Counted from the stretch's first letter, positions 36,730-49,227 are shown. The stretch is 64,000 nt of DNA from Symbiodinium kawagutii (GCA_009767595.1 VSDK01013179.1:547255-611254); one strand, 5' to 3'. The notes: generated by a model from the sequence alone, not told the origin. Numbers and translations are program-made.

Positions 36730-36888
36730 AGTGATCCCAGCTCGCACAGCTGTAGGTGCCTCCCCCTTCTTGTCGTTCAACGACTCGTAGATGGCAATGG
36801 CCCTGTTAGTGTCCTGACATGGGGCGGTCACGGAGAGGCCAGCTTCTGTCTGGCCTAGCTTCTTCAAATTGCCATCACACACACCTGA
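36730..36888 (-). CDS. Candidate exon, TPR-like
   Basis: The minus frame reads NLKKLGQTEAGLSVTAPCQD then TNRAIAIYESLNDKKGEAPT. The A-I-A-I-Y-E-S-L-N-D-K-K-G-E-A segment is a clear TPR second helix and turn. Confidence 0.6.
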
Positions 36889-37065
36889 AAAATCTGATGC
36901 AGTTGATGACCATGTTATTCTAATGATCATCAAGGTGGGTGAGCGGCATCGTGTTCCTTCCATATGGTTGGTTCTGGTAGAAATTGATGGAAGATCAGGA
37001 AGAACTTCCACCACCACCAACCCAACACTCGCGGTGATGGCAACCAGCAACTCTTCGGGTCACAA

Positions 37066-37155
37066 ATTCATCGGCCGTTCCTCCAAGGCTTGCTGTGGAT
37101 GCTCCAGGCACAAGTGGGCCATGACCATGGTGCTCAGTGTCGTGGCCTCAGTTGA
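37066..37155 (-). CDS. Candidate exon, TPR-like
   Basis: The minus frame reads EATTLSTMVMAHLCLEHPQQ then ALEERPMN, matching first helix (A-T-x-L-x2-M-x-x-A-H-L) then second helix start (P-Q-Q-A-L-E-E). Confidence 0.55.
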
Positions 37156-37434
37156 TCTTCCAACGATCGCGTAAAACAGTGGCTTGCCACTCGTCTATCA
37201 CATTGGAGAAAAGCAACTCTTCTAAGCTTCAGCAGTACACCATCAGTCGTGGTTTCAGATCCTAGCAAATCCTAAAACTATCAGATGTGGTTCTTTGATG
37301 CTGCTCACATGCCATCCCCTGACATTCCTTTCCTGTCAATATGTCAACATGCTTCACATGTTTTCCCAGTGCTGAGAGCCACCAGGTTGAACCGTTCAGC
37401 TGAGCACTGGACCTGAGACGGGGCCTGCCCTGGG

Positions 37435-37665
37435 GGTCCCGGCCATTTCCACCTGGCAGTTGATCTTCTCGAAGAGATGGAAGGCGTTCTTGGCGTGCTG
37501 CAGCCTCGTGGTGGCTGGCAGCTGGTGGCTAGCCACGGTGATGTCAGAAGCCGACGAAACGCTGCAACTGAGTAGCGCATCGTCGTACTTCTGCCCCTGG
37601 AGATAGAAGTTGGCTTGCTCTGCAGCCATGGTGGCCTGTGGGCGTAGGTTCTGCACCTTCCTGCT
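37435..37665 (-). CDS. Candidate exon, TPR-like, longer than most
   Basis: The minus frame reads PQATMAAEQANFYLQGQKYD then DALLSCSVSSASDITVASHQ and on to FHLFEKINCQ. The QAN-Y-x2-G-x-K-Y-D-D-A-L stretch is a canonical TPR core. A MITE lies directly upstream (37676-37768), only about 10 bp from the exon. Confidence 0.55.
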
Positions 37666-37675
37666 ATGCAGGGTG

Positions 37676-37768
37676 CCATAGGCAACCCCAAAGATGGTTG
37701 GTTTATTGCCTATAAATGGTTGATAAGCTGGATGATTTGGGGATACCCCATTTTGAGAAACCCCCATA
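37676..37768 (-). mobile_element. Inverted-repeat MITE, copy 5
   Basis: Right end CCATTTTGAGAAACCCCCAT, core TTGATAAGCTGGATGATTTG in reverse orientation, left part GGCAACCCCAAAGATGGTTG. The minus reading gives GVSQNGVSPNHPAY. It abuts an exon. Confidence 0.7.
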
Positions 37769-38106
37769 TGCTGAAATGGATCATTGTCCATGAACCTTCT
37801 ATCACTAGTGAGTTTCTCAGCAGCTGAGAACAAAACAACTTAAATCACGTGCGGGTGGTTCACAAGGGGAAGCCAAGGTACATCGCTGGCGTTTGAAGCA
37901 CCTCACATGTGGATCAAGATATACATGGGGAGTCCAAGAGCTCGAAAGGTCGGCTTCAGTACTGTTCTATGTTCGATATACGCAGCTGTCAGCTATCATA
38001 CGTGTGAGCTATCACGCATTAATTTGGAATACCTCGATACTCAGACACCAGGCTTCTTGGATCATTGCATATAGAATGAGAGAGAAAGGTTAAACAGTGC
38101 ATATCC

Positions 38107-38213
38107 GGGTGTTTCTCAAAATAGAGGTACAATACCCCCAAATCATCCAATATTAACCATTTGTAGTAACCCAACCATGTTTGGGGTCCCTTATGGCTTG
38201 AGAAGCCACCATG
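38107..38213 (+). mobile_element. Inverted-repeat MITE, copy 6
   Basis: Left end GGGTGTTTCTCAAAATAGAG, core AAATCATCCAATATTAACCA, right end GGCTTGAGAAGCCACC. It is close to the apparent consensus. Confidence 0.75.
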
Positions 38214-38256
38214 TCAACGACCAACCATCAATGACCAATGACATGCGCTGGCTCAA

Positions 38257-38352
38257 CTGGACAACCACCTGCTGCGATGGCGGAAGCCGCTTCGCGCCTC
38301 GTACTTCCTCAGCTGTTTTTCCTGGCGAAGCGTCACAGACTCGTCAACCAGT
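38257..38352 (-). CDS. Candidate exon
   Basis: The minus frame reads LVDESVTLRQEKQLRKYEAR then SGFRHRSRWLSS, a strongly charged helix. A MITE lies 44 bp away on the lower-coordinate side. Confidence 0.4.
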
Positions 38353-38425
38353 CATGGAGTTCTCATCGCCACTTGGACTTCCCATGGAGCCCTGTGGACC
38401 CCGTAGGATTCCGGTCATCATTGGG

Positions 38426-38512
38426 GTTGTTGATGGGAAAATCTGTTGCAAAGCCTTTTTTTTACCTCCAATTGTAGGAGGTTCCCAAGTCGATTTTCCC
38501 ATCCACCATTTC
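38426..38512. mobile_element. Possible third inverted-repeat element
   Basis: GATGGGAAAATCTG and CGATTTTCCCATC form inverted ends about 85 bp apart. A related sequence with GATTTTCGTGCAGATTTTAC lies near 27630-27690 in the opposite orientation. Confidence 0.4.
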
Positions 38513-38755
38513 TGACCAGTCATTATCCCAAATCTTGCTGCATTCACGAGCCCCACATATCAACTTTCTTTTACACCCACCTAGCTAGAGTTGGATCGAC
38601 CATCAAGCCGCAAGCCAGCCATCTCCAGCAAACGGAGGGCACAACAACTTCACATCACAGTGCCACATTCATTCACCGCATTCTTTTCAACCACACCAAT
38701 CTCAAAACATAAAAAATTACCCAACAAAGCCTAACCCCAACCCCCAACCCCAGCC

Positions 38756-38936
38756 CTGGCGCCTTCATCTGCGTCTGCTTGGCCTTGCGCGCCGCCTCCT
38801 TCAGCAGCTCCGCCGCCTTGGTGGCCTCGCCCTCCGCCATCAGCACCTCCGCCGTGGCGTCCAAGGCGCCGCAGATCCCAACCAGGTCCTTGGCCTCCTC
38901 GAAGAGCGCCATGCGACGGTTCACCTCACAGGAACC
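38756..38936 (-). CDS. Candidate exon, TPR-like (best example)
   Basis: The minus frame reads NRRMALFEEAKDLVGICGAL then DATAEVLMAEGEATKAAELL and KEAARKAKQTQMKAPG. It holds helix-turn-helix units with A-E-G-E-A-T-K-A-A-E-L-L, typical of dinoflagellate TPR arrays. It is GC-rich, and the downstream GCGCCAGG could be a GC donor. Confidence 0.65.
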
Positions 38937-39299
38937 CATGGAACCCGCTGGGAGGTGTTACGAGGAGGTCATCACTGATGGCCACCCATGATGGCAACCC
39001 ATGGCATTGGGAGGTCATCCAGATCTGACATCCAGAGGTCTGGTGGAAGAAAAATGATGCGTGGAATCCTGGCTACCGAAGGTTGCCAGTTCACGAAGGC
39101 CATGTTTGTCAGGCGGTCATCCAGAAGCCATGATGTTTCACTTCCATCGGAGGTTTTCAGTTGCCGACGCCATATCTTCAAATGGAAAATCTCCAATTTT
39201 TCAGATGCTTGACCCTTTCGGAACTGGTGATTTACCAGCCCAGCTATGTTGGATCCCCCTTCCCCGCGTGTCATCCCTGCCGTTCCACTGCAACCGCAG

Positions 39300-39418
39300 T
39301 GGCCCCAGGCAGTGGCCGTGTCCAAGGCACCAGTTTTCTGGCTTCCTTCACTTTCTTCCCACGCAGCAGCGCCTCCAACAGGGGCGTGACCGCGCCAGCA
39401 ATCTGGTGATGGCACCCA
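39300..39418 (-). CDS. Candidate exon
   Basis: The minus frame reads QIAGAVTPLLEALLRGKKVK then EARKLVPWTRPLPG, a helix pair with a G-K-K-V-K-E-A turn similar to TPR/PPR repeats. Confidence 0.5.
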
Positions 39419-39546
39419 AGCTCGTTTCAGGATCTCGAAAAATAGTTCACACCAATATATCCCTTGGTATCCTGCCATGTAATCCCTGGTTTAGCCATGG
39501 TTGTCTTCTTGCAATGACCCCCCTAATCCATCCATTTCCCAAGGCC

Positions 39547-39648
39547 ACAAGGCTTGGTGCACCAGCCCTAGCTTCACCGGGACGGCCTTGACTAAAGTTC
39601 GCAGCGCCACACCCTGCCAAATGGAGAGCTTCAGGCCTGGCACCGGGG
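39547..39648 (-). CDS. Candidate exon
   Basis: The minus frame reads GLKLSIWQGVALRTLVKAVP then VKLGLVHQAL. Two minus frames are open; this one is the more helix-like. Confidence 0.35.
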
Positions 39649-40340
39649 GCCCGTGAATCATCCATGGTGAAGAATGGTAGTGGTAGATCCACAGCACCTT
39701 CAACCGCCATTGGGGATAAATCACCAGCTGTTGAGCAGGTAAATCAATGGATCTACTAAATTCCATGGCATCCTGATCATGTCCAGAATTCACCAGTGAC
39801 CCTGTAAGCTTTGTCATGGTTGATACTGCTTGATGGCTAGTGCTTGTAGTGGGGCTAATGAGAAACCCAGAACCCAGCACAACATGGGCGTTTCCTGGGT
39901 GGTGGAGTACCTCCGAAGCTTGCTGCTGTGGAATCCCAGCCACTTATTTCTCCAATGCTTTGGCGCCGGCTACATGAGAAATGTGGGCAGCCTGTAGGTA
40001 CCACAGCAAACAAGCTTGTCAAGTTGGGAAACTCGTTGTCATACACTTTAGACCTAATATCCCCAATCTACGAACCCACATCCTCAACCGCCAACAACCC
40101 CGAAAGGTATGCGTGTCCCTTTCCTCCGCCCAATCCCTGACAACCAACTTCTGAGGCAAATTGTCTCGAAAGTTGAAACATTGCTGCATCTCACAGACTG
40201 CTTTCACCGAATTGATGTGTTTCCCTCTAACGTCATCATCTTCCGATGCTGTCGGTACGCACCATTGATGGATATCTCCTCATCCTGGAAGATTTACATA
40301 CGTTCATAGTACTACTGTATGCAAACATTCCAAAATTCCA

Positions 40341-40502
40341 TGCAGAAACGTATCCAGATCTTTGCCCAACCTTCCCATGGAAACCTCGCCTATGAAAATC
40401 TTGAGCGCTTCTTCACCGCTCTTTCGGCCTTCCTTGTACTGCCCCAATTGCAACTGAAGCCGCGCCAGGAACTCTAACTCCAAGCCTTCCTGGTACCACG
40501 AG
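40341..40502 (-). CDS. Candidate exon, TPR-like (strong)
   Basis: The minus frame reads YQEGLELEFLARLQLQLGQY then KEGRKSGEEALKIFIGEVSM and GRLGKDLDTF. The L-x2-LG-x2-Y-x-E-x4-GEEALKIF spacing matches the TPR consensus, with small residues at the expected helix-packing positions. It is one of the most secure coding calls. Confidence 0.68.
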
Positions 40503-41508
40503 TTGAGAATGCGACAGGTTAAGAGTGGAACTCATTTTACAACCAATAATGGTTGAGAATAGTTGTTGGCAATAGTAGTTGACAATGATAGTTGACAATT
40601 AGAAAAAATGATAGTGGACAATGATGATGATAATAGCAATAATAATAATAATAATAATGATAATAATAGTTGACAACGATTGTTGATAGTGGTCAAATTG
40701 TTCGTGAAAATTGTTTGTGTCAACAGTTGTTGACAATCATCTTGACAATTTTCATAAATTCATGATTGACCAACAATTTATCTTATATGCATTATGGAGA
40801 TATTAACAATCACAGTTGGGTTTGGTCGAATAATAATGCCGGATACGTTGTGCTATAACCATCACTCGGAATTCAAGTTGACAGCTTGGCACTTGGGAGC
40901 GCTAGGCCGTTACAAGATCCAATCATCAAAGACTTGATGGTTCGAAACTTATTCTTGGTATTTGGGTCACATGGGAGCATCCCCACGTATCGCTGCGCAA
41001 TCACAATAACTCCAAGGCCAGGATATCAGGGCCAGTGTCCACTTATCGAACTATCCGCAATGCTTGGGAATCAACTTACCGCTATCAATGAGTGGTTTGT
41101 AGTGATTATCGACCGTCGTTCACAAGCATTGACCAAACAGTCCCCCGAGTAGTGTCATCTGTTACAACCGGTCGGTTCACCTCTGGTCCTTTTGTTCTGG
41201 TCCCAAGGTCGTACCAAGAGGATCATTTCGGCCTGTAATGATTACTTGCTCATGATGCCAAATAATTGCCAATACTGATGAATAGTGGTTGAGACTTGAT
41301 GCTAATATTGGTTGATGATGGTCATTGATAACAAATTAAGACTTCAGGGGTTTTTTCTGCCGTGCAACCAGCATTGGCAGCCCTGGTTTTCCTCTCAATC
41401 TGTGGTGCACAGAAAGCACCAAAGGCTTGACCTATTGCCAGCCATGTCCGCCCAAATGGTGCACAGTCTCCGGTGATGCTTTAGTGATGTGGTCTGACCT
41501 ATGCCAAC

Positions 41509-41658
<150 letters not shown>

Positions 41659-41772
41659 GCAAATATTGGTCAAACAGTTTCATGCATCAACCTTACCCCT
41701 ACCCCACCCAGCCCCTACTCACTACCCCTTACCCCTTAGCCCTACCCCCAACCCCAAGCATCAACAACACAA

Positions 41773-41882
41773 ACGACCAGCACGACTGCGTCGCCGATGC
41801 TCCTCGAGTCGATAGCCCAGCTCTTGCCAAATGGCTGCAGCTTCCCTGGCACGACTGACAGAGCTACGAAAGTCCTGGTGCG
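41773..41882 (-). CDS. Candidate exon, TPR-like
   Basis: The minus frame reads SSVSRAREAAAIWQELGYRL then EEHRRRSRAG. The A-R-E-A-A-A-I-W-Q-E-L-G-Y stretch is a textbook TPR second helix and turn. Confidence 0.62.
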
Positions 41883-42534
41883 GCAGCAGTTGATTGACCA
41901 CCATGAATGGTGGAAAAAACATTCTCAGTGGTTGATTAAGTATCATAAGTTGATTGAGTATCTTGAGTTGATTGAGCATCATGAATGGTTGATTGAGCTT
42001 GTTCGCCGCTGGATGTGATCATGTCTTGAGGATGACATCGGTAGTTAAGAGTGGGGGCTCTTTTTCGTACCAGCCCCGTTCATGCTCGTTGTCCCAATTT
42101 CAACTTCTTCCATTATCAGGTGGCGAAAATGCTGATGTAACTTCACTCCAAATTCTTGAAATCTGTTACAGTCACATTGTTGCTCGACATGACATCTTCC
42201 GATTGTATTGGCTATGCAAGTGCTGCCTGACACGTTGTCGACTTGTTTCGTCACTGTCAGATTATGGTAAGCGCTTGAGCACAACTATCATCCAACATTC
42301 CTAGTTGATTATTTGTCAGTATTCATGGTGTCAGCAAATCTTTGTCTAATAGTCTAATCACACGTCGTTTTCTGGTGAACCTACTTGAGGGACACACCAA
42401 TGGTGAATTCAGCGCTAGAATCAAAAGCACGACTAGGATGCCGATAACAAAACATTTCTTTCCGCTACCATGTGTGGTGATATGCATAATCTTTATGTTC
42501 ATATACATCTCATATATAGTACACTACATGTTTA

Positions 42535-42739
42535 TGTATATATATATATATATTTGTACCACCATTTGTATATCGAATAATCGATCTATCCGTCCACCTA
42601 CCTGCCTAATGTCTGTCCACTGTCTATCTACTTTGGATTACTATGCATATGTGCATGCATGTCTAGTCTCAAAGGTGGGTGCAAACATATGTGTATATTT
42701 CGCACAGTGTTGTGTGTGTGTGTGTCAGGGAAAAGTCTC

Positions 42740-42770
<31 letters not shown>

Positions 42771-42870
42771 GGGTATACATACATATATATATATGTATAT
42801 ATATATGTATATATATATATATATGTATGTATATATGTATCCATGTATATATATATATATATATCGGTGT
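42535..42870. repeat. Long (TA)n/TATGTA low-complexity region
   Basis: Several (AT)n blocks are separated by GTATAC steps and a (TG)n run at about 42709-42724. Long Tyr/Ile-rich frames on both strands are artefacts. Confidence 0.92.
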
Positions 42871-43050
42871 TTGCTTCTACTTCTGCTTATACTATATGTA
42901 TGTGTCTGTGCGTATCCACAACCATTCCCAGTTGTCATGCCAGCTACAAGGACTGAAATCAACATCAACGATCATATCCCAATGTTATCAATGTTTACCG
43001 TGAGTTTTTACCCGTTACACCTGAGATTCAAACTGTGCCACGCAACCTGT

Positions 43051-43228
43051 TGGGACACCACCACGGCTTCCCCAACCCCCACGGCTTCCCCCAGGTCCTC
43101 CAGACGCCCCGAGGCCGAGGCCAAGCCATGCAGCGCTCGAGCCTCGCCGCTCCGCGCCAATCCGCTGTCGGCTTCGGCTTCCGCTTCGGTGCCGAAGAGC
43201 TCCAGCGCCGACTTCAAGGCTTTCATGG
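43051..43228 (-). CDS. Candidate exon, TPR-like (strong)
   Basis: The minus frame reads MKALKSALELFGTEAEAEAD then SGLARSGEARALHGLASASG and RLEDLGEAVGVGEAV. The A-L-K-S-A-L-E-L-F helix and the S-G-E-A-R-A-L-H-G-L-A-S-A-S-G-R-L helix form about one and a half TPRs. Very GC-rich. Confidence 0.65.
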
Positions 43229-44070
43229 CCCTCCACAGGGGGGGGACGTCATGGCAAGGTCAACCAGGGTCCGCAGGGTGGCAAGGTCCAACCAGCAAGG
43301 GTGGTGAACAGGTCAACTCCCCAAGGAATGCAGGTGAAAAATGGAAAGCCTGGGATTTTTTGATGAAACAGGGTTGCCTGAAATTAACGACTGGCCGTGG
43401 TGAACAGGTCAGGATTAAGGATGATTAAGGCACGATGAAAAAATTGACGCCAGCAACAACCAGAAGCATCAGACAAGAGCAACAGAATATAAATGACACT
43501 ACGGATACTGTGCTGATTTTATTCTAAGGACTCCTGGTAATTAATGATGATAAGCATGATTATGATTATGAAGACAAAAGTGATAAAGCACATAAATAAG
43601 AAGAACACCCGCAAAAGTAGTGGGTAGAGCAGTACTCCAACTGTCTGGCAACTTGACTGATATATCGCAAGCTAGGTATCCCCAATCTGATTTACTAGTT
43701 GAAAACACTGACGGCAGTACTTGGATACTGACCTTACGCTGGCAGATTTTGCATGGTATAGAATCGACCAACACAGGGACGCAAACATGTTCGCCTATGA
43801 AATCTCAAATGGACCACAACTATAGTCAACCATTGGATCAATTCAGGTGCGTGGGCAAAGCCATCAAAGCGACTTTAATTCCAAGCATCCAGGCAAATAA
43901 AATTTGCTGTCAATTGGTATCCTATAGTGCAAGTAGATATGGAGATATATGCATGAAATATTTGCAGAATCCAAGCTGATGCCTTTGTGTTGCAGCCTTG
44001 TTTGCAGCATGAAGGTCATAGCTTAGTCCAAAAACTGTGCTGACCAAAACCCTGAGGTGTCCACTACTAA

Positions 44071-44171
44071 ATGGGCGTTTCTCAAAACAGGGAACCCCCC
44101 AAATCATCCAATATCAATCATTTATCGTAATAAACCAGCCTTTTTTGGGGTTCGCTATTTTGGGAAACAAG
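44071..44171 (+). mobile_element. Inverted-repeat MITE, copy 7
   Basis: Left end GGGCGTTTCTCAAAACAGGG, core AAATCATCCAATATCAATCA, right end TTTTGGGAAAC. Well conserved. Confidence 0.72.
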
Positions 44172-45084
44172 CAAATCTTTGCAAATCTTCCGGATGGCAT
44201 TAACCACCCTGGATGGGAGGAGTCCGGGAGGAGTACCTAAATCATGACATTGACAACCCCGGAATATCCACAGACAGCGGCAGGTGCACCGTCAGGCCCT
44301 CGAGGATCCCCCCAACTCTGCCTCTGGTAGTGTTTCCGCTGATGAGCCTGGTAGCTGGAATTCTGGCAGCAAACCAATTGCTTATAAGCAGGCAAAAACA
44401 ATATGTGAAAAAAATCTATGTATCTATTTCATATATATATATATATATGTATGCATGATCAACTCTAATCATAACTACTTATCTTGGAACGTAGATGTCG
44501 TGATCATGACTGGCCAAGAAAGACCATAAAGTAAGAAGCCCATGGCTGTTGTGTCTGCAGTCATTGAGATCAGATAAACACAATATGAAACATCCATCAC
44601 CGTTATGCCCTCGAGTCACCAGAGACCTGCGAAAAACCTACCTGGCAAAGGATGTTCCCTGAAATCTTGAAAAATTGCAAATGGCCAGTCTCTTGACCAC
44701 TAGCAGGTCCAACTGAACCCTGAAATGCCATGGACCAAAAACATTCTCCTGCAATGTCTATATCCTACCTATTCCTGCCACCATCCCACCGCGCCTTTAC
44801 CCCTTTCTGTATCAGGGCGGAGGCTACTGCTAAGCTTGCCTGGCCGCTCGCGCCGCAAGCGCTTCTTTAGGCTCGAGCTGGTGAAGTCTTTGGCAGACCA
44901 AGGATTTCTTTTGCCACCAAACATCGACCGAACCTTGAAGGTCTGGTTGTTCAGAAGATCTTGTACTTCATTTCTGGAACATCCAAATCCACTCAACTTC
45001 ACTGGCCAACAAAGCCAAAGTGTGCCTTCCACCCGCAACAGATACCCAGTGGACGAAATGCTATCAGCAAGGAAAAATATCTAC

Positions 45085-45185
45085 CAAACAAACAACCAAC
45101 AAACCAACCATCCAATCAACCATCCAACCAACCAACCATCCAATCAACCAACCAACCATCCAATCATCCAACCAACCAACCAGGT
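45085..45185. repeat. (AACC/ATCC)n tetranucleotide tract
   Basis: AACCAACCATCCAATC-type units with period 4; Asn/Gln/Pro/Thr frames are shadows. Confidence 0.88.
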
Positions 45186-45221
45186 CTTCCAAATGTTTCG
45201 CCAAGGGACGTAGCCCTCCAT

Positions 45222-45314
45222 GACTTTGTCACCCAGATCCTTCTGAATCTGGACAGCCTCTTCGCCCCAGGCTACAGCCTGGAAGTGCAGCGGTGCCAGG
45301 GCGAGGGAACGGCA
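45222..45314 (-). CDS. Candidate exon, TPR-like
   Basis: The minus frame reads LALAPLHFQAVAWGEEAVQI then QKDLGDKV. The A-V-A-W-G-E-E-A-V-Q-I-Q-K-D-L-G-D-K run is a TPR second helix plus GD turn. Confidence 0.58.
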
Positions 45315-45649
45315 CAACTATGGGGGAGTAGAATGGGTTTATAGGGGCTTATCACCCAACTTATGGTTTTATAGGGGATTCTCACCCACAAACTTATGGT
45401 TTGATAGGGGATCATGATAGGTTTTTATGGTAGATAGGTTTTATAGTGACTATTCCATAACTATGATTATCACCCACAAACTTATGGTGTCATAAGGGAT
45501 TATGATCGGCTAATTATGGTTTCTTAAAATGCTGAACTATGGTTTCCATAGAGCATTCTAATGGGTAATAGTAGGAGATAATCACTAAATACTGGCTAAG
45601 AAGATTCGTGGATAATCATCAACAAACTTTTGATGAAGCATCTACTATA

Positions 45650-45759
45650 GGGTGGTTCCTTAAAAGGAGGAGCCCCAAAGGTACGATTCGTGTATGATTA
45701 GAAATGGATAATAAGCTGGATGATTTAGGGGTACCCCTATGTCTTGAGAAACTACCATA
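45650..45759 (-). mobile_element. Inverted-repeat MITE, copy 8
   Basis: Right end GGGGTACCCCTATGTCTTG then AGAAACTACCAT, core AATAAGCTGGATGATTTAG in reverse orientation. The left end is decayed. Confidence 0.62.
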
Positions 45760-45799
45760 TTTATACTAATAACTATCAATCAGTAATTGTTCAGCATGT

Positions 45800-46960
45800 T
45801 CTTCAAATCACAGAGGAATTCCAAGGACAGAAATGTACTTTGTGCTATGAGTCTTTACTCCCGAAAAAATAATAGAAACTAAAAATGGTTTGTATGCGGA
45901 AATGAGTGGCATGTTCAGAACTTTTTGGCCCTTTCCAGGTCAGCCATACAGACCAGCCATTTGCAGCTTAATATTGTTGCTGCTTCGTGAAGCAGTTAGG
46001 CATCTCGTGATCCAAGCTGGTCGGTATCCTAAGTGTGAGTTAGCTTGAATCAAATACCGAATCATACCACTTTTTGTTGTTTGTAATTTCATAGTCTTCA
46101 TGTCAATTAATTACTGTAGGTTGCTAATATCCCCCTTTATTCCGGTCTCGAACTAGCAATTTTAGCTCCTCTCTGGCTCCCGCTTGAAGATTCATGACAT
46201 TCATCTTGGGTATGCTTCACCTTTGCCCATCTTTATGAGCCATCATTAATATATAAACCTTACTAACCATCACTAAGAACCCATATTATTCGCCATTCCG
46301 AATCACTATTGATTGCTGGTGACGTGGTGAACCCTACCATCCCGTGTGTACCATAACGAACAGCGCTCGTTGTTAACAGTCATTCACGATTTCTAAGAAC
46401 AATTCACAATTTCAATTCACCATAAGGAACCCCATTCACGATTCGTCAAAGCATACATCGCATCGGCATTCACCATTCTCCAGAAATCAGCATTCACCAT
46501 TGCTCAAGAATGTTCACCATTAGCTATTTCCCCTATTATCAAATATCTTTGCGTACCAGCATTACTTAATCAGATGTCAACCGTCAACCTCTGTTGTCCG
46601 TGAGCAACTGTACTACAGTACTAGCCATGAAGCATCCTTACGCACCAGTGTGCACAGCCACCTAATAGGCAAGATAAACCATTCCAAACCCTTGGCTGAC
46701 CATTCATTATGGAACCATGATTAGACATAGCATCAATCATCATCAACAGAATTACGAACCATTTACCATCCTCAACCACTATTCTCATGGACCAAAATCC
46801 ATCATCAACTACAACCCATTTACCAAAATAAAAAATCGTAAAACACCGTTGATCATCTTCAATCCTCCGCAACCATCCTCCACCATCCTCAACCATCCCT
46901 CACCATCCTACCCTTGGTACCCACCATCCTCAACCATCCCATCCTTCCCCATCGCTACTC
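45800..46960. other. Intron-like region rich in CCAT/CACCAT motifs
   Basis: AT-rich up to 46250, then ATTCACCATT and CATCCTCAACC repeats. No coding segment supported. Confidence 0.5.
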
Positions 46961-46985
46961 GCCGCGGCCTTGGTTCTCAAGTCGC

Positions 46986-47092
46986 CACGACATCTGAAGG
47001 CCGCGATCTCCGCCAGCGACTGCAGCACCAGGGCGCGGCGACGTCGGCTCTCGCGGTCATCGCTGCTCAGCGCAACAAGCGAAGCCTCACCT
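46986..47092 (-). CDS. Candidate exon, TPR-like
   Basis: The minus frame reads GEASLVALSSDDRESRRRRA then LVLQSLAEIAAFRC. The R-R-A-L-V-L-Q-S-L-A-E-I helix with a preceding charged turn fits the family. A sharp GC island. Confidence 0.5.
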
Positions 47093-47199
47093 GGTGGATG
47101 ATCCCACAGCTGGCGGCCCTGGGTGGTGGCTGGGCTTGGTGGGTTGTACCATGGATGAGTGGTTCCATTCCTTGTTACCTATGTCACTGGCATCATTAG

Positions 47200-48400
47200 T
47201 TGTATCATGAGTCAGTGGCATCATGACTTGCACCTATTATATCAATGGTGTGAATTGGTGATTATACCATTGAGAAACATGTCATAACTCTTTTGAACCC
47301 ATGTTACCAACCACATTCCTTTTATGGGATGAATAGGTTATCGTTTTTATGACCTGATAGTTCCGTTAGTTGTACCTAGTATGTCAATGGTATCAATAGT
47401 TGTATCATTAGAGTAGTTATCAGGTTGTACTGTTGATCAATAGCTGGTATCAATGAATAGGTGATTTTACCATTGATGAATAGGTTTTAACTCTTATAAC
47501 CAAGGTTAGGTTTACCGCTTAACACTTGTGGGAATCATACAAGTGATTCGGTGGATGGTAGTTCATATTGGATTTCTTACGCGCTTCATATCCATGGTGG
47601 ATAGTTCAGCCAACTAGTGTTGAGAATTCATAGCGGTCAATTCGTTGTTATGTTACTTGCTGGAGCAGTTTTAGTTGATTCATGGAGAATAATGACATTG
47701 CTTTATAAATTGGTGATTAGACATGAGAGAGAACCTGGTCGATAATGGTTGGTGACTGTGAAGCACACTTCATTGGCTGGTCTATTGATGACCAAGAATA
47801 GAATGGCTGCTAAAGTTCATTGACTAGTGACCTTACAGTGAATCATAGTCAAAAATCATCGAGAGTGGTTTATCCATGGCGAATGATGATTCATTGATTG
47901 GTTGGTATCCATAGCCATATCTACCTCCTAAGGAAAACAAAAATTGATAGTTACAGCTCTTTATGGACCACCCTGAAATCAAGAGCTTGGCTCACAGATT
48001 CAACCAACCACCGCCGGCTCGGTCACAATGTCCTCCAGCCATAGTGACTAGACATTCTAGGGGAAACCATCGAAACGGAGCCATTAAGCATCATTGAATC
48101 ATGTTCATGCATTAGACTTTAGAGTTGGAAGATGAAGATGTCATTGAGGCAAGGATTCCCTACATGGGCAATGATTGCCATTCGTGCAGGCCACTCCAAT
48201 TGACAGATAGGCGGTAGTGAAAGATGGGTACTTCTGATCAATGGTGGGTCAATGGTGGGTCAATGATGGTTTTACCATAGTGAATGATCAAGCAATACCA
48301 AGCATCATTACGGATGTTAAACCAAACTTAAGCTTGGGGGAACATTCGGCAGTAAAGACATGTGGCCGGCCAACGATCAAAGGAGAGAATCTATAATACT
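47200..48400. other. Intron-like region without supported genes
   Basis: AT-rich sequence with repeated ATCAATGGT/GTTGTATCA words (47205-47480) suggesting decayed tandem repeats. Confidence 0.5.
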
Positions 48401-48410
48401 ATAATATACT

Positions 48411-48575
48411 CAAGTTGACAAGATTGGCTCGGGATGCTTCCTCTATGATTTGTTTCAAGGTGTGCACTCTGACACATATCCGGAACAGAGTGCTGCATTT
48501 GAGCCCTGGTGCGTGCCTTTCCCAGTCCCAGTGCTTCTCACCAAACCACTGGCCTTCAAATCTGAAATGAGTCCA
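48411..48575 (-). CDS. Candidate exon
   Basis: The minus frame reads HFRFEGQWFGEKHWDWERHA then PGLKCSTLFRICVRVHTLKQ and IIEEASRANLV. Rich in Trp/His and not repeat-biased, so likely real coding, but unlike the TPR exons. No family recognised. Confidence 0.4.
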
Positions 48576-49227
48576 GTGTTCCAAAAGAAATGAGTCCAGG
48601 CCCGGTTTTACCATGAAGCAATCCACCAGTTGGTGGTTCCAGGTGATGAAGGATGACATTATCCTAGGTTCAACCAACAGTTTGATCCCACCACTAGCTC
48701 CACTCGATCGAACCCACCACTCTTTTCATAGCCGCCACCAGAAATTCTATAACTTCTGCAGCATCTGCATCAAATTTCTCCAATTTCGCCCACGGAATTC
48801 ATCCCAGAACAACTTAAGGAAACTGCAAGAAACTGCCGAACGGCCTTCGGCTCTGGTGACAGTGCTGTCTCTGACCATGGAGGTGCCCAACCGTTAGTCT
48901 TCTTTACATATTTTCCATGATCCCTTTTGATGGGAGAGATATCTGGCCATGGGTCAATATTAACCAACCAATAATGGGGGATAATGACCAGCAACAATAG
49001 GGAAAACAATGGTTAATGATGAGGGAGATATATCTTCGACTTAAAATCGATTGTAAATCACCAACCATGCGTTGGTCAAACTGGCGGTGAGCAAATGGAT
49101 CTCCCATCAACTCGACAATGATGGTTGAAGACGCTTCATCACTGGTGCTTACTGATAATCTTGATCAGAAACTGTTCCTTAATCATGATCAAGCATCGTT
49201 TGTGATTGTTATTAACTGTTACTTACT

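Noticed and set aside
38725-38756. CCTAACCCCAACCCCC-type sequence resembling telomere repeats (also 41700-41756)
   Set aside because: Irregular spacing and no TTTAGGG array; more likely C-rich intron sequence next to exons.
42342-43428. Open frames of 200-250 codons, Tyr/Ile-rich
   Set aside because: They are created by the (TA)n/TATG region, and the 3' part overlaps a stronger minus-strand exon in another frame.
48760-48890. Possible coding segment on either strand
   Set aside because: Two minus frames and one plus frame are about equally plausible, so I could not support one.
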